Part shown: in pieces, positions 28,730 to 40,400 of the stretch | How positions within the stretch are numbered: the first letter of the stretch is position 1 | Layout: each line of letters starts with the position of its first letter | NCBI GenBank assembly: GCA_009768925.2 | Contig: VHIT02000012.1 | Span: 372,001 to 436,000 of the forward strand | Direction of reading: 5' to 3' | Length of the DNA: 64,000 bases | Origin: Cryptosporidium bovis | Taxonomy: Eukaryota > Apicomplexa > Conoidasida > Eucoccidiorida > Cryptosporidiidae | Made by a program: the position numbers and the translations under genes | The notes under the pieces: model-generated | Told to the model about the DNA's origin: nothing | Database searches by the model: none | What the model saw: only the letters and a program-made list of their open reading frames with translations

Positions 28730-31700
28730 GGTTACTAATTGCTCCATCAATAGCTATTCAAAAACACTTTTAGACAAAAAAAATGAAGACAACGAAAAAT
28801 TCCAGGATGAGGAAATTAAATTAGAGCAAAATCCTGAGATCCAAAGTAATGAGTGTGAAGGTTCAGAAATTTGCGTTTCTACTTCAAGCAACAATTCAAA
28901 TAATACATATAGGGCCGATATTCCCTCAAAACTTGAGCAAGTTGTACTTGAAGAAAAACTTAAAAAACTACTTGAGGCGACGAATGAATATTCTTGTCTG
29001 TTGAGTGGAGAGTCATCTAGATCTGTAAGAGTTTCAAGCAATTCAAAAAATTCTGGTTCTTCGAGGAAACACTTTATTTCTGAAAAAGAAGAAGATGATA
29101 TGTTGATGAGGGAGGTTGATGAAGATGAAAAGAATGAGAACATTAATATCAATTGGTCAATTGAAAAAGTTACGGAACAACCAGACTGTATTACTGGTAA
29201 AATGAAGTATTATCAACTTGAGGGGTTGAACTGGCTTTTTCAACTGTACAAGCATAATATTAATGGTATACTTGCAGATGAGATGGGTTTGGGAAAAACC
29301 TTGCAAACTATTTCAATTCTCGGATTCCTAAAGAGTACCTTTTTAGTAGATGGACCTCATATTATTCTCACTCCACGCTCTACTTTGGACAATTGGTACT
29401 GTGAATTAAAAAGATGGTGCCCATGCCTCAGAGTTGTTAAGTTGCATGGAGATCGTCAACAAAGAGATGAAATATTTTCAAATTTGTTGTTTCCAGGAAG
29501 CAAAATAAGGTCTGAAAGTATTAAGACTCAGAATCCTGAGTTTTCACATGTGGAGGAAACGGTTGAAGAGACTGATTGCACTTCGCTTACCACAGAAGAT
29601 AGCTTAAAAAGTGAATATGCGAACTTCGACTTCAAAGATGGGAATGTGCAATATAACATATGTTTAACAACATTTGAAATGGCAATTAAGGAGAAGTGGA
29701 GACTGCAAAAAATATCTTGGGAATATTTAATTTTAGACGAGGCACACCGCATTAAAAATGAAAAGTCGTTATTATCCGAAGTCGTAAGACTATTAAAGTC
29801 TAAGAATCGTTTACTAATAACGGGAACTCCACTTCAAAATAATCTCAGAGAGCTTTGGTCACTTTTAAATTTTTTGATGCCAAATTTATTCTCATCTTCT
29901 GAAGACTTTGAGTCTATTTTCGATTTTTCAAAACTGGACTCGGATGAACAACAAAAGTGTGTCATAAAAACTCTCCATCGCATCCTCCGTCCTTTTATGT
30001 TAAGAAGATTAAAAGTTGATGTGGAAAGAGACCTCCCTCAAAAGAGAGAATTATATGTATATGTTGGTTTATCTAAATTACAAAAAAAAATTTATTCGGA
30101 ACTGTTAACGAGAAATCTTGATGTATTGAACAGTGTCGGCTCCAATAAGACACAAATGTTGAATTTGTTGATGCAACTAAGAAAAACATGCAATCACCCA
30201 TATTTATTTGATGGAGTTGAGCCAGGACCTCCGTATATAGAAGGATTCCATATGGTTGAAGCTAGTGGTAAAATGGTCTTACTACACAAATTGCTGCCAA
30301 AGTTATTTTCACAAGGAAGCAGAGTTTTACTTTTCTCTCAAATGACCAGGTTGTTAGATATTATTGATGATTATGTTCGCTGGTGTGGATATCCATATTG
30401 TAGAATTGATGGTTCTACACCTGGTATTGAAAGGCAAGAAAGAATCGATCTATTTAATGAAAATGGAAGTGATAAACTCATTTTTTTGTTATCAACTAGG
30501 GCAGGTGGTATTGGAATTAACCTTGCGACTGCAGATGTTGTTATCCTGTTTGACTCCGACTTTAATCCTCAAATTGATCTTCAAGCAATGGATAGAGCAC
30601 ATAGGATAGGCCAAAAAAAGCCAGTTACAGTTTATAGATTTGTAACTGAAAAAACTGTTGAGGAACGTATTGTTGAACGTGCTGCAAAGAAACTCAAATT
30701 GGATTCACTAATTATTCAACAAGGAATAATTTCTAATCCCTCTCACTCTGCTCCTGATAACAAGGAGTTACGCGAAATGATTCAATTTGGTGCCCAGGAA
30801 GTATACCATACAAGAGATTCTTCGTCAGTAACTGATGAAGACATTGAAACGATCCTTGCTACTGCTCAAGAAAGAACAAATGAAATGAATGCAAAAATGA
30901 AGAAATTATCAACAGAATTGGATCTACAAAACTTGAGGTTAGATGGTGGAATAAGAACTTCTATGCATCCAGATGACAGTAATTATGAGGCAATATCAAG
31001 TAAAGAGAACCCCACAAAAGACTCACCTCCAATTGTTCCTGAAGCAACTTGGTTCGAATTGGGTGAACGCAAAACAAAATGGAAACTAGAACCATCTACT
31101 AATAATACTTTGCCAAATAAAAAACAACCAAAACCAAAACTAAAGGGTTGGAGGGCTCAAGTTGGTGGAGGTCACGATTTTCAATTTTTCAATATAAAAA
31201 GACTCGATGAGCTTGAAGAAATTGAAGAGAAATGGAATAAGTACTTAGAAGAAAGTATCAAAAACGAAAAGGCTTATACTGATTTTGACAAGTCCGAAAT
31301 TGAAAACTTTCAAGTTACATATGAAGAAGATAACTTTAATTTCCCACCAGAATTGAAGGAGTTGAATGAAAACCAATTAATTAAGCTCTTAAACATTGCA
31401 GAGGAGCACATGGAGGTTTCGATAGATAAAGGTAATTGGCCAAAAAAAAAATTACTTGCGAGAGCGAAAGAACTATTTTCTTCGAATTTTGTTCTACCAA
31501 GATGCAACTATGGTGAAGCATTAAATGAATTGAGACTTATGTTCCAGGATGGTAGAGCATGGGAAATGAATATCCCATGTGCAAGGCAAAAAAAGGTCAA
31601 GAAGTCAATTAAAGTTAGTTCAAGTGATAAAAAGACCCCAAAAGCATTTACGGATCAGATGAAGCAAGAAATGTTGGATTTATTATCTGAGGGATTCGCA

Positions 31701-32522
31701 GACTGGACAAAAGCTGATTTTCTACGTTTTTGTAGAGCTGCAGAAACATTTGGTACAAATACCAAGGCAATTGCAAAGGCAATTGAGAACAAAACTTTTG
31801 AGGAAGTGAAGCGGTATTATAATGTATTCATCAAAAGATACAAAGAACTTCCAAATGGTGAAAGAATACTCAGTAAAATCAAATCAATGGACGAAATTCA
31901 AAATTGGTTCAACGAAGCCGACAAAGCAATTAATTTTGTAATCAACAAACAGACAAAGAACAAAGGTGGAATACTTAATATTAAAAATATCGTGATCCCT
32001 TTTAAAATCAAAACTTCAAATAATAGGTTTGAATCGTTTAATGAAGATGAAGATAAGGCATTGTTAGCCGCGATGTATAAGTTTGGTGCCCAGTCTTACA
32101 ACGAAATCACAGTATGCTTTAAATATATGCTTTCTAAAATCACTCATGTAAATTCATTTTATTCCTCACATCATTCTGTCGAATTTATAGTTGAAAGATG
32201 CAATGAAATTTCTAGAGCGGCCATAAATTACTTTAAGAGATCTAATTTAGGGAAACCAAACTTTTCATCAAGGAAGTCAAGATCTAATTCCCACGGTTGC
32301 AAAAAGAAAAGTAAGTCTTTGGTGTTTTCTTCCAATTCAGAAGTTGGAGATGGAGATTTTTCAATAGAAAGCGGGTGTGATTTTAGTGATCCCGAAAGTA
32401 GTGATGATTATTCGGAAGAGTGCGATACCAATTGTGCATCAAGCAGACAAAATTCAAATAAAAAAAGATCTGAAGAGAATGTAAATAGAAAGGGTAGCAC
32501 TTGTTTTAAGAGGAAAAAATAG
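28710..32522 (+). CDS. ISWI-type SNF2 chromatin-remodelling ATPase
   Basis: A 1270-residue nucleosome-spacing ATPase. Residues 1-150 are acidic and Ser-rich. The SNF2 core begins at KYYQLEGLNWLFQLYKHNIN; Walker A DEMGLGKT has Lys196 and the DEAH box is at 343-346 in LDEAHRIKN. An acidic insertion of about 60 residues sits between motif Ia and motif II. The helicase C-terminal lobe has SQMTRLLDIIDDY, STRAGGIGINLATAD and DRAHRIGQ. After it come the HAND region (KGWRAQVGGGHDFQFFNIKR), SANT (DWTKADFLRFCRAAETFG) and SLIDE-like helices, which separate ISWI from other SNF2 branches. A Ser/acidic then basic tail ends the protein. All catalytic motifs look intact. The start overlaps a short uORF. Confidence 0.93.
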   Translation: MSNLLNKVTNCSINSYSKTLLDKKNEDNEKFQDEEIKLEQNPEIQSNECEGSEICVSTSSNNSNNTYRADIPSKLEQVVLEEKLKKLLEATNEYSCLLSGESSRSVRVSSNSKNSGSSRKHFISEKEEDDMLMREVDEDEKNENININWSIEKVTEQPDCITGKMKYYQLEGLNWLFQLYKHNINGILADEMGLGKTLQTISILGFLKSTFLVDGPHIILTPRSTLDNWYCELKRWCPCLRVVKLHGDRQQRDEIFSNLLFPGSKIRSESIKTQNPEFSHVEETVEETDCTSLTTEDSLKSEYANFDFKDGNVQYNICLTTFEMAIKEKWRLQKISWEYLILDEAHRIKNEKSLLSEVVRLLKSKNRLLITGTPLQNNLRELWSLLNFLMPNLFSSSEDFESIFDFSKLDSDEQQKCVIKTLHRILRPFMLRRLKVDVERDLPQKRELYVYVGLSKLQKKIYSELLTRNLDVLNSVGSNKTQMLNLLMQLRKTCNHPYLFDGVEPGPPYIEGFHMVEASGKMVLLHKLLPKLFSQGSRVLLFSQMTRLLDIIDDYVRWCGYPYCRIDGSTPGIERQERIDLFNENGSDKLIFLLSTRAGGIGINLATADVVILFDSDFNPQIDLQAMDRAHRIGQKKPVTVYRFVTEKTVEERIVERAAKKLKLDSLIIQQGIISNPSHSAPDNKELREMIQFGAQEVYHTRDSSSVTDEDIETILATAQERTNEMNAKMKKLSTELDLQNLRLDGGIRTSMHPDDSNYEAISSKENPTKDSPPIVPEATWFELGERKTKWKLEPSTNNTLPNKKQPKPKLKGWRAQVGGGHDFQFFNIKRLDELEEIEEKWNKYLEESIKNEKAYTDFDKSEIENFQVTYEEDNFNFPPELKELNENQLIKLLNIAEEHMEVSIDKGNWPKKKLLARAKELFSSNFVLPRCNYGEALNELRLMFQDGRAWEMNIPCARQKKVKKSIKVSSSDKKTPKAFTDQMKQEMLDLLSEGFADWTKADFLRFCRAAETFGTNTKAIAKAIENKTFEEVKRYYNVFIKRYKELPNGERILSKIKSMDEIQNWFNEADKAINFVINKQTKNKGGILNIKNIVIPFKIKTSNNRFESFNEDEDKALLAAMYKFGAQSYNEITVCFKYMLSKITHVNSFYSSHHSVEFIVERCNEISRAAINYFKRSNLGKPNFSSRKSRSNSHGCKKKSKSLVFSSNSEVGDGDFSIESGCDFSDPESSDDYSEECDTNCASSRQNSNKKRSEENVNRKGSTCFKRKK

Positions 32523-32640
32523 GTCTATTAACATTTATTTTTGTTCACGGCTTATTTTTTAAGGCGGCTGTTTTTAAGTTTCACCCGGTAATTGGGGGTT
32601 CTCTGGAAGGCGTTTGTTAATTAAAGCTTGTACTTGTCAA

Positions 32641-33623
32641 ATGCTCCTTGACAGACAAATTCAATACTGGGCAACAGTACCTATTGTTGTTATCGTATTT
32701 TGTGGTGTAGTTTTGAAAACTGCTCTTCAGATATCCTCTTCACGGTCAAAAAAAAGGAGAATACCACAAAGGGATGAACAGAATATAAATGATTCTCTGT
32801 TTTCCACCCAGCGTGTCTCACTAAGAAACTTCGAGTTCCAGTGCCACATTAGCAGATCTAAATTAATAAGAAGTAGAGGATTCCTTCTTCCCTATGAATC
32901 TTTTCAAAGAAGAAAAATGTTCTACTGTAATGATAGTGATGGATATTTCCTAAATCCGCCCGAACCACCCAACCCACTTGCTGTTTTATCAAATCCAGGT
33001 ATGCTATATATACACATATATTCTTGTATATCTATGATTTATTTACTAATTTAATTAACCTAGATCATTCCCTTTTGGCAGATGCAATGAAAAATCAATT
33101 TGGATTTTTAATTTTGAATGGCGGAATAGGTTTTTTGGTGAGCTCTCTTTTTTCTGGATTCTTTGTTGCGTATCTTCCTATTCCAATATCATATTCATTT
33201 AAGGGAATGCTTCAAAAAGGGGTTGAAGTTATTCCGAATATAAGTACTTCGTATTTATCTGCATTATCATTTTACTTTATTGTGTTAATAGCATGTGGTG
33301 AACTCTCCAATATATTACTTTCTATGTTTGGCTTCGAAAACACATCTAATATCCACCTTGATATACCTATGGTTAATCAGCGGGGTAAGTTTCTATTTAT
33401 TTTAGGCCAGTAATTTCTTATCTATTTTTTTTAGAATCACCGTTAGGAAACCAAACAGACTATTCCAAACTTTTTAGTGAAGAGATAGAGTCTTTGCACA
33501 CCTGTGTAAGTTATCTCGTGTTTAACATTTAAATTTCACATTATATTATTCCCATTCTTAATCCAGCCAAACGGCAGTATTCTAGACAACATAGAAGAAC
33601 TTACTATTGAAACACTGAATTAA
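32641..33623 (+). CDS. EMC3: ER membrane protein complex subunit 3 (EMC3), four exons
   Basis: A 268-residue membrane protein assembled from exons 32641-32998, 33064-33384, 33435-33505 and 33567-33623. Introns are 65, 50 and 61 nt, with GTATGC, GTAAGT and GTAAGT donors and TAG/CAG acceptors, and frames join exactly (807 nt). The first ATG is at 32641. Landmarks match EMC3: LLDRQIQYWATVPIVVIVF as first membrane helix, the loop with FQRRKMFYCNDSDGYF, DHSLLADAMKNQFGF after intron 1, IPISYSFKGMLQKGVEV before the next helices, and a C-terminal LDNIEEL like the human LDDVEEE. EMC3 is the Oxa1-like insertase core of the EMC in the ER. Length equals the family norm (human 261). It follows ISWI by 118 nt. 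Confidence 0.92.
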
Positions 33624-34402
33624 AACAATTTACTTAAGTTAAAAGTAAATGATAAAAAAATGTATAAATAATGTTCTTTGCAATATTTATTCTATCTCAC
33701 AGATAATTTTTAATTTTTATTAATACATTTTTGCTTTTATTTATGCATGCAAAGTAAGCGGTCAGCCGTTTTAAGATTTTTGAGTCATAACTAGTAAAAC
33801 AAAATGATTAAGGAAATTAGTTGTAAAAAACAATTAATGTTGAAAAACGAATAAAATCAGTAACAAAAAAAATTAATGACTTAAGGAACGTTAATAATGG
33901 CTTAATTTAAATCTGTTGAAGCTAAAGACATGAAGGTTGCACGCAGTTTTTGTCTTGTCTTAACCACACTTGGGTTAATGATAACATTATAATAGGAAAA
34001 AAACATTAAAATTCTGAAATAAAAGTTAGATTTAAAGATTCTTAATTTTTATTGGTCTCTTTTTTCTGACTAATTAGCTTAAGTGACCTAGATTTCAATT
34101 AAATACATTAGAATTTAACTTCTTGATTAATTGTCTATTGTTAAGTTTATTTTGATTAAATCACTTCAAAATTCAAGTTAACAATAATTATCAAGAATTT
34201 CTTGTGTTTTTTTCAAGAAGTAAATATAGAATAAAGTCAATCAAACATATAGTTTGAGTTTGAAGTAGCCGTTAATTTTCTGATTAATTATTAGATCTCT
34301 AATATTTTCAGTTCAAACACAAACTATTTTTATAGCTATTCAATATTTACAACATAAATTTAGTTCAAATTAAAACCCAAGTTACTGGTCTTTAATTTTT
34401 CT

Positions 34403-34439
<37 letters not shown>

Positions 34440-34492
34440 AAAAAANNAAAAAAAAAAAAAAAAAAAAAGAAAAAAACTTTAAAAAATTAGAA
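33624..34492. other. Long A+T-rich leader region before the giant gene
   Basis: An 869-nt gene-free stretch, among the longest here. It has TGCATGCA at 33744-33751, a perfect palindrome CAAGAATTTCTTG at 34192-34204 whose right arm also pairs with CAAGAA at 34214-34219, and many TTAATT/TTAAGT words. It ends in the poly(A) tract. Probably promoter and long 5' UTR of the giant gene; no ORF of note. Confidence 0.5.
34407..34478 (+). repeat. Poly(A) tract with two unresolved bases
   Basis: An almost pure run of A from 34407 to about 34468, broken by TTT at 34437-34439, two N at 34446-34447 and a G further on. It ends about 15-20 nt before the ATG of the giant gene. The N pair shows that the assembly did not resolve the length of this tract. 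Confidence 0.9.
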
Positions 34493-37400
34493 ATGAGTAA
34501 TAATATTCAGCTTAACGATTTAAATAAAGAGCCAAATACAAACGAAATGAATTTCAATGAAATTAGGATCAACCCTAATGAGGAGCCTATACAAATAAAG
34601 AAGGATTGGCTTTTGAATTATAGAAATGGAATTAATTCTGAAGAAATGCAACAGCGTCAAATTGAAGGTAAATATTATACATTACCTTTAGTAAAGGCAA
34701 TACTTTTGAGCCACTACAACCGTACAGCATGGAATGACCCTGAAAGTCAAGTTAAATACACAAATATCAAAAATGGTCAAATGACTGATGAACTACGTGA
34801 TATTTCTCAGAAATTGATGGTAGATGAAGAGAATAGTGGTAGAATTATTACGGAAAGGAAATTTTGCATGAAAAAAGTGGGACTTCTGGGAAAAATTTCG
34901 CCTCGTTGGTTCGTATTTAAGGGTACGAATTTGGTGGTATTTCATAATCCCTTTGAGGATAATCAACCCAAATTTTATAGCTTGATAGGGGCAGCCTATG
35001 AGGTTGAAGATAGAGACTCACCACCTCATAAGGTACAATGGACTTCACCAATTGAGTTGATTTCTGAAGATAGAACAATTGTTCATACAGATGCAAAATA
35101 TCGTCTTTCTGTTGTAACTAAAGAACCAAAAGCACGCCATTTCTGTCTTTACAGTAACAAAAAAGAGGAAATTGCAGACTGGGTAAAAATTTTTCATGTT
35201 GCAAACTTGAATTTAGACCCAAATCAAGCAGCACTTATTTCAAATGTTATTACCCGTATTGCTCAGAGAGACATACCTACAGCGTGGGATGCGTTAGTAT
35301 ATGAAGCAGAGAATAGAGCTCATCGTGAAACAATGTTAAGGTGTTTTGTGAATAGATTAAGATACTTAAAAGCGACACGTGTTTTAAATAAGTGGAAAAC
35401 AATCCATAAAGTTCAGAATAAAGACTATAATGAGGGACTAAAGCTCTTGGGTCGCGAAGTTATGTTGGGACGTCTTTATAGACGTGATAAACTCCTTGTT
35501 AGAACTAGTCAGCAACGTGAGGCAATAATTGAGCTCATTCAAGAAGGTTATCGTAATGAAAAAAGTAAAAGTCAGGCACAGATGAAAATCTCGACCGAGA
35601 GTTTGGGAACGACATATAGTGATGCTGCTGTTGCAGCAACTTCTGAAGGTGCGCAAATCAAGCAAGGTCAACAGGGTCGTGACTTTGCTACTGTATTTTA
35701 TGTCAATCCTTCGATTGAGAATTACTACTCAAAAATCTTAAATGCTAAGGAGCAAACAAAAAAATCAAGTTATTGCAAACACACAGTTATTCCAACATAC
35801 CAAGAAGATGCCAATGTACGTATTTCAAATGATTTAAGCCGTGTAATTTGGACACCAAAAAAATGGGAATCTATTGGAAAAAAGAGTATGTTTGTCGATG
35901 TTGATTCCATTTCTTCATTGATTGTAAATGCTTCAAAACCGACATATTTATCAAAAGGATTATATTCTATTCCTAACATTGTTAGTGAATATGATATAGC
36001 GGAATGTGTTGATGAATATGTTTACGATTTGGGTGACTCTTGTTTTTCTGGTATCAATGAAAATGAAAAATTACAGAGAGATTCACAGAATAGAATTTCA
36101 ACTGGAAATTGGTTGGCGATTTGTGGTCCAAGACTTGGATTTAAGCCTGCACATTCCCCTGATTTTTTAATAAGGGACACACCCGTTGTTACAATGAAAG
36201 TTAATATCAACGTAAAATCAATTAGTTTAAATGATAGATTTTCTCGTCTTTACACTGAATATTATCAATATTATGCAGATGAATTACAGGAGATGACCCC
36301 ATATGAAAAAACAACAACAATGGCTGCATTGACATATGGTGATAACTCACAAACAACAAAGTTAAACACTATTAAATCACTTGTTTCAAATATTCAATCA
36401 AATGAAGAAATAACTCGTGAATATGGAACAATGAGCAGTAATATATCGAGTGTTAGGAGACTTTTTTCTGCTGTTACAAACATTGAAAATGACTGTGAAA
36501 CTAATTCTCATGAATTATCAGCAAGAGAATCGATTAAACCGTCAAACTCAACAATAGCATCAATCAGAAATTTGTTCACTCGAAATTTATCAAGTACTAG
36601 AGAGTTTGGTTCTCCAAAATCCGCCTCTCCAATGAGATCTCAATCAAAAATACCTACAACAGTCTCGGGTTCAAAACCCACTCAAAAGGTTGAAGGTTTG
36701 GTTCTTCCACCGGAGTTAAGTGTTGTGAATCCATTTGAAACAGTTCAGGTTGATAGAAACATCGAAATTAGAGACAGCACAGTTCAGACGTACTTGAGAA
36801 TTACTGCTTTCCATCAAACATACACATCGGCTCACGCAGTTGGTGTAAATCCAACATATGATTTGAACTTTTCTGTTGAAGTACCCCTGAAGACCGATAA
36901 CGCCTCGAAGGAATTAATTGATGAAGCACGCAAAAAGGCATTTGAAGAAGCTATTTGTACTGTTGATTTATGGGTTAAGTCACCTATTGAAAACATACCA
37001 GATGAATTAATTGCTTCAATTGATATTACATTGGCAGAATTATGTAAGAGTGACCGAATAACCCGTAAGAGATCTCAATTCATTGCTGCTGATTCGTTTA
37101 TTTTGAAGCAACCCATTCCAGACCTAAAAATAAGTACCTCTGGCAATTCAAGAGCAATACAAATTTTAAAATACTTGGGTTTACTTGACCCAAATAGCGA
37201 TGATTTAAAAGAATTACCAGTTGGCCAACTTGAGTTCTCTGCCGATTCTATTATTGAAACAAATATAATGGGTGAAGGACCAATTTCTCCGGAAACAATT
37301 TGTTTAGGTGGATTACAAGGACTGTCATCATTTTCACTCGAACAAGCTCCAAATCAAACCGTTCACCAAAAGAACGGTGATTGTGTTGAATTATACATCG

Positions 37401-40400
37401 GTCAAGTAAAGCTAGATGTTAATTGGACTCCAGGGTTATACTTTGTTGAAGTCATTATGGGAGATGTAAGTTGTATGACACACTTAGTACAAACACGTTA
37501 TGATTCTATTTCTGCCGATTTTCGCTCCCACTTATACATTCCAAGGTACGATAATAAACTTGGGGTTGATCCAAAATGCCTACAAATACTTATTAGGCGT
37601 GCATTGGGAACTGAGGATAGATGTTCGTCATTGGCTCGCTTGCTTCAAGATTCAGTTGTTATGGGGGAGTTACTTGTTGATGTTACAAAGTTGACAATTA
37701 ATGAACCGCATAGTAGTAATGGCCTATATGCCGTTTTTAGGCCATCAGCTTCTTCTCTATATGGAAGCAAAGGCTTGGATTATGCACTGGAAATTGCACA
37801 GCTAGGTCCTAAATCCGATGAGTTACAAGAAGCTAAACAACATATAATGACTGATGTACAAATTCGTATGATGATTACTCTAAGAAGGAAGATTGACGTT
37901 ACATTGAAAAAAGTGATTGATCAATCAGATGACTTCAAACTTATTGGTGATACAGCACTTCTAGTTGTAGAGGAAGAACTAAAGTACCCTGTCTCACAAA
38001 AGGAATTTCATATTAAGTGTTGTCCAGGTAATTTTGATACTTTAAAAGCTGGTACACTTGGATTACCTCTACGTTCAGTAGGTAACTATATTGAATTTGA
38101 AATTGGAGGATTCCAGGAGAATTCTGATAATCAGATAAATGATTTAAGCACGCTGAATAAATATGAAAGTGATAGTATTTTGAATGAAGAATTAGAGGCT
38201 ATTGATGCACAACCAGTTCCATTATATGCCTCTGATCCAGTTCCTGCGCAATTTTACTTACCAGAAGATCCACGCACATTCAGATCGAGAAAGCTACCCG
38301 GTATTTGGCATCGTATTCTTGCTGACGGGTTTAGACCTGGAGAGCGTGTAACACGTTTAACACACAGAGTAAGATATGTACCGGTTACAATTATTGCAAT
38401 ATACAAAAATAGGACTGCCCTCTGTAAATGGGGTGAAAATGTTTCAATTGTCCCAACTGAATTCCCAGAGGGTTGTGTATTTATTCCAGAACAACGTCTA
38501 GTAATGGGTGTTCCACTCTCATTTTTATCTACACCACATAAGGCTGGTATTCATGTTTATGATTCAACAATTACAAGATTACCAGATAATAGCATCTCTC
38601 TGTTAGCCGATATTGAAAATTATGGTGGTTACATGCCTTCAAGTGTCAATCCTATATTTTGCGAGTATGAATGGATTCTTTGGATAAAAGCAGAAACACA
38701 ACAACAAATGACTTTATGGGCAACCATTATTCGTAATACAGTAAGAGAAAGAGCATTCCGCCGTGTAAGAGCATATGAAAGGACAAGAGATATTATGAAT
38801 GGTGAAGAAGTCCAAAGCAATGATTGTAAAGCATCTACTGCATTAATTTCTAGGAATTCCAACAGCAGGTCTAGTTTAGAAAAGAGATATGACAGTGGTG
38901 AGTTAGAAATTGTTGTACATAGTTCAAGAATTTTGTGTAAAAACAAAGAAAAATTGAATTTTTATTCAGTTTTCCAATGGGCAAGAATTCCGGTTCAGTT
39001 ATATGAAATGATTGAAAATGAAGGCAACTACGACGTAAAAAGTGGAATTCGTCACGCAATTAAAAGAATGATCGAAGAAAGTATTCTTGGGTTTAACATG
39101 AAAAATAGGGGGGTTGTTAATGATCAGCTAACCCCACAAGAACTAAGACCAAATCCAATAAGTATGGAAATTGCGAAGTTACATGCAAGTTATATTCCAT
39201 TTAGCCTTTCGACTCAATTAAAAAATGGTAATTCATATTCAGTTGATAGATTAAAAGATGAATTTATGTTTTTGGCAACAAAAATTACTTTCAGTTCTTA
39301 TTACTTATCAAATTCGTGTAAAGGTGTATTACCCGACGAAATTTCTCCATTTGTGAAAAATTCGAAGGAAGAGAATTTGCTTGAACAAATTAGTGGTGAA
39401 TTAGTTGGAATTATTCCAGATAAGCTGGATAGTAAAAAATTGACAGATGAGGTTTACAACACATATAGATGTCGCTTCTACAACACCAAAGATGATTGTG
39501 AAAAAGGTGGGTGTAAATTCACGACGACTCATATTGAAACAAGTGATGAAGTTCCATTACTGGTAGTAAAATTGTTCCAGGAAAATAATGACGAGGATAT
39601 TTTTGTGGGTCATGTAATACTAAATACAGTTGATTATTTAACACCGGAAAATCCATTCCAAATTAAACATAAAAAAATAATACCGAGATATTCATATGTT
39701 GTATCTGCATCAGGTACAGGTGGAAAGATGTACACTTTCGATAAAATTCCTGAGGCACTGAAATTTGTATTATCGCAGAATAGTGAAATAAAGGCAGAAG
39801 ATTTCTATAGAGCATTGTATGGTGAAACAAATCAAGCAAGGAGAATTCATGGTCCGTGGAGAGTAAGAGTGCAGGAAGAAATAGAATACCACGGTGAAAT
39901 ATGCCTATTAATTAGATATGGTCCAACCGACATTAGATTATTGTCAGAATTTCAACCCACATCAAATGATTACAAAGAGCATATTTTAGACTATCATAGA
40001 AAACAATTTGATGAAAGTGGAATACCGTATATTCAAACAGTATACGATCCTAATACTCCTTTTGCATTGAAAATGGCAAGGATATTTGCAAACAATTACA
40101 AACAACTTAATGGGAATCTATTTGAACTATTAAGAAAATATGCAAATGATACTAAAATGTTGAAATTAATTCAAATTTATCTTTTGAGACCAGCAGAGCA
40201 GTGGGTATATGAAAGGTGTTTATATGAAGAAACACTATTTCTCGTACCTTTGACGGATTTATTGGAAAAGCAAAACATGACAAGATGGAAGTATTTGTTA
40301 GCAGATTATAATGATACCGGGTTAAAACAGTGGGAACAATTATACAAACAGGGGCTACTTTTACATAAAGTAGATGAACTGTCATATGATAGTTGGTCAA

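Noticed and set aside
33024..33413. A separate small gene at the second EMC3 exon
   Set aside because: Its first codons are intron sequence and its end reads into the next intron; the residues between match the middle of EMC3.
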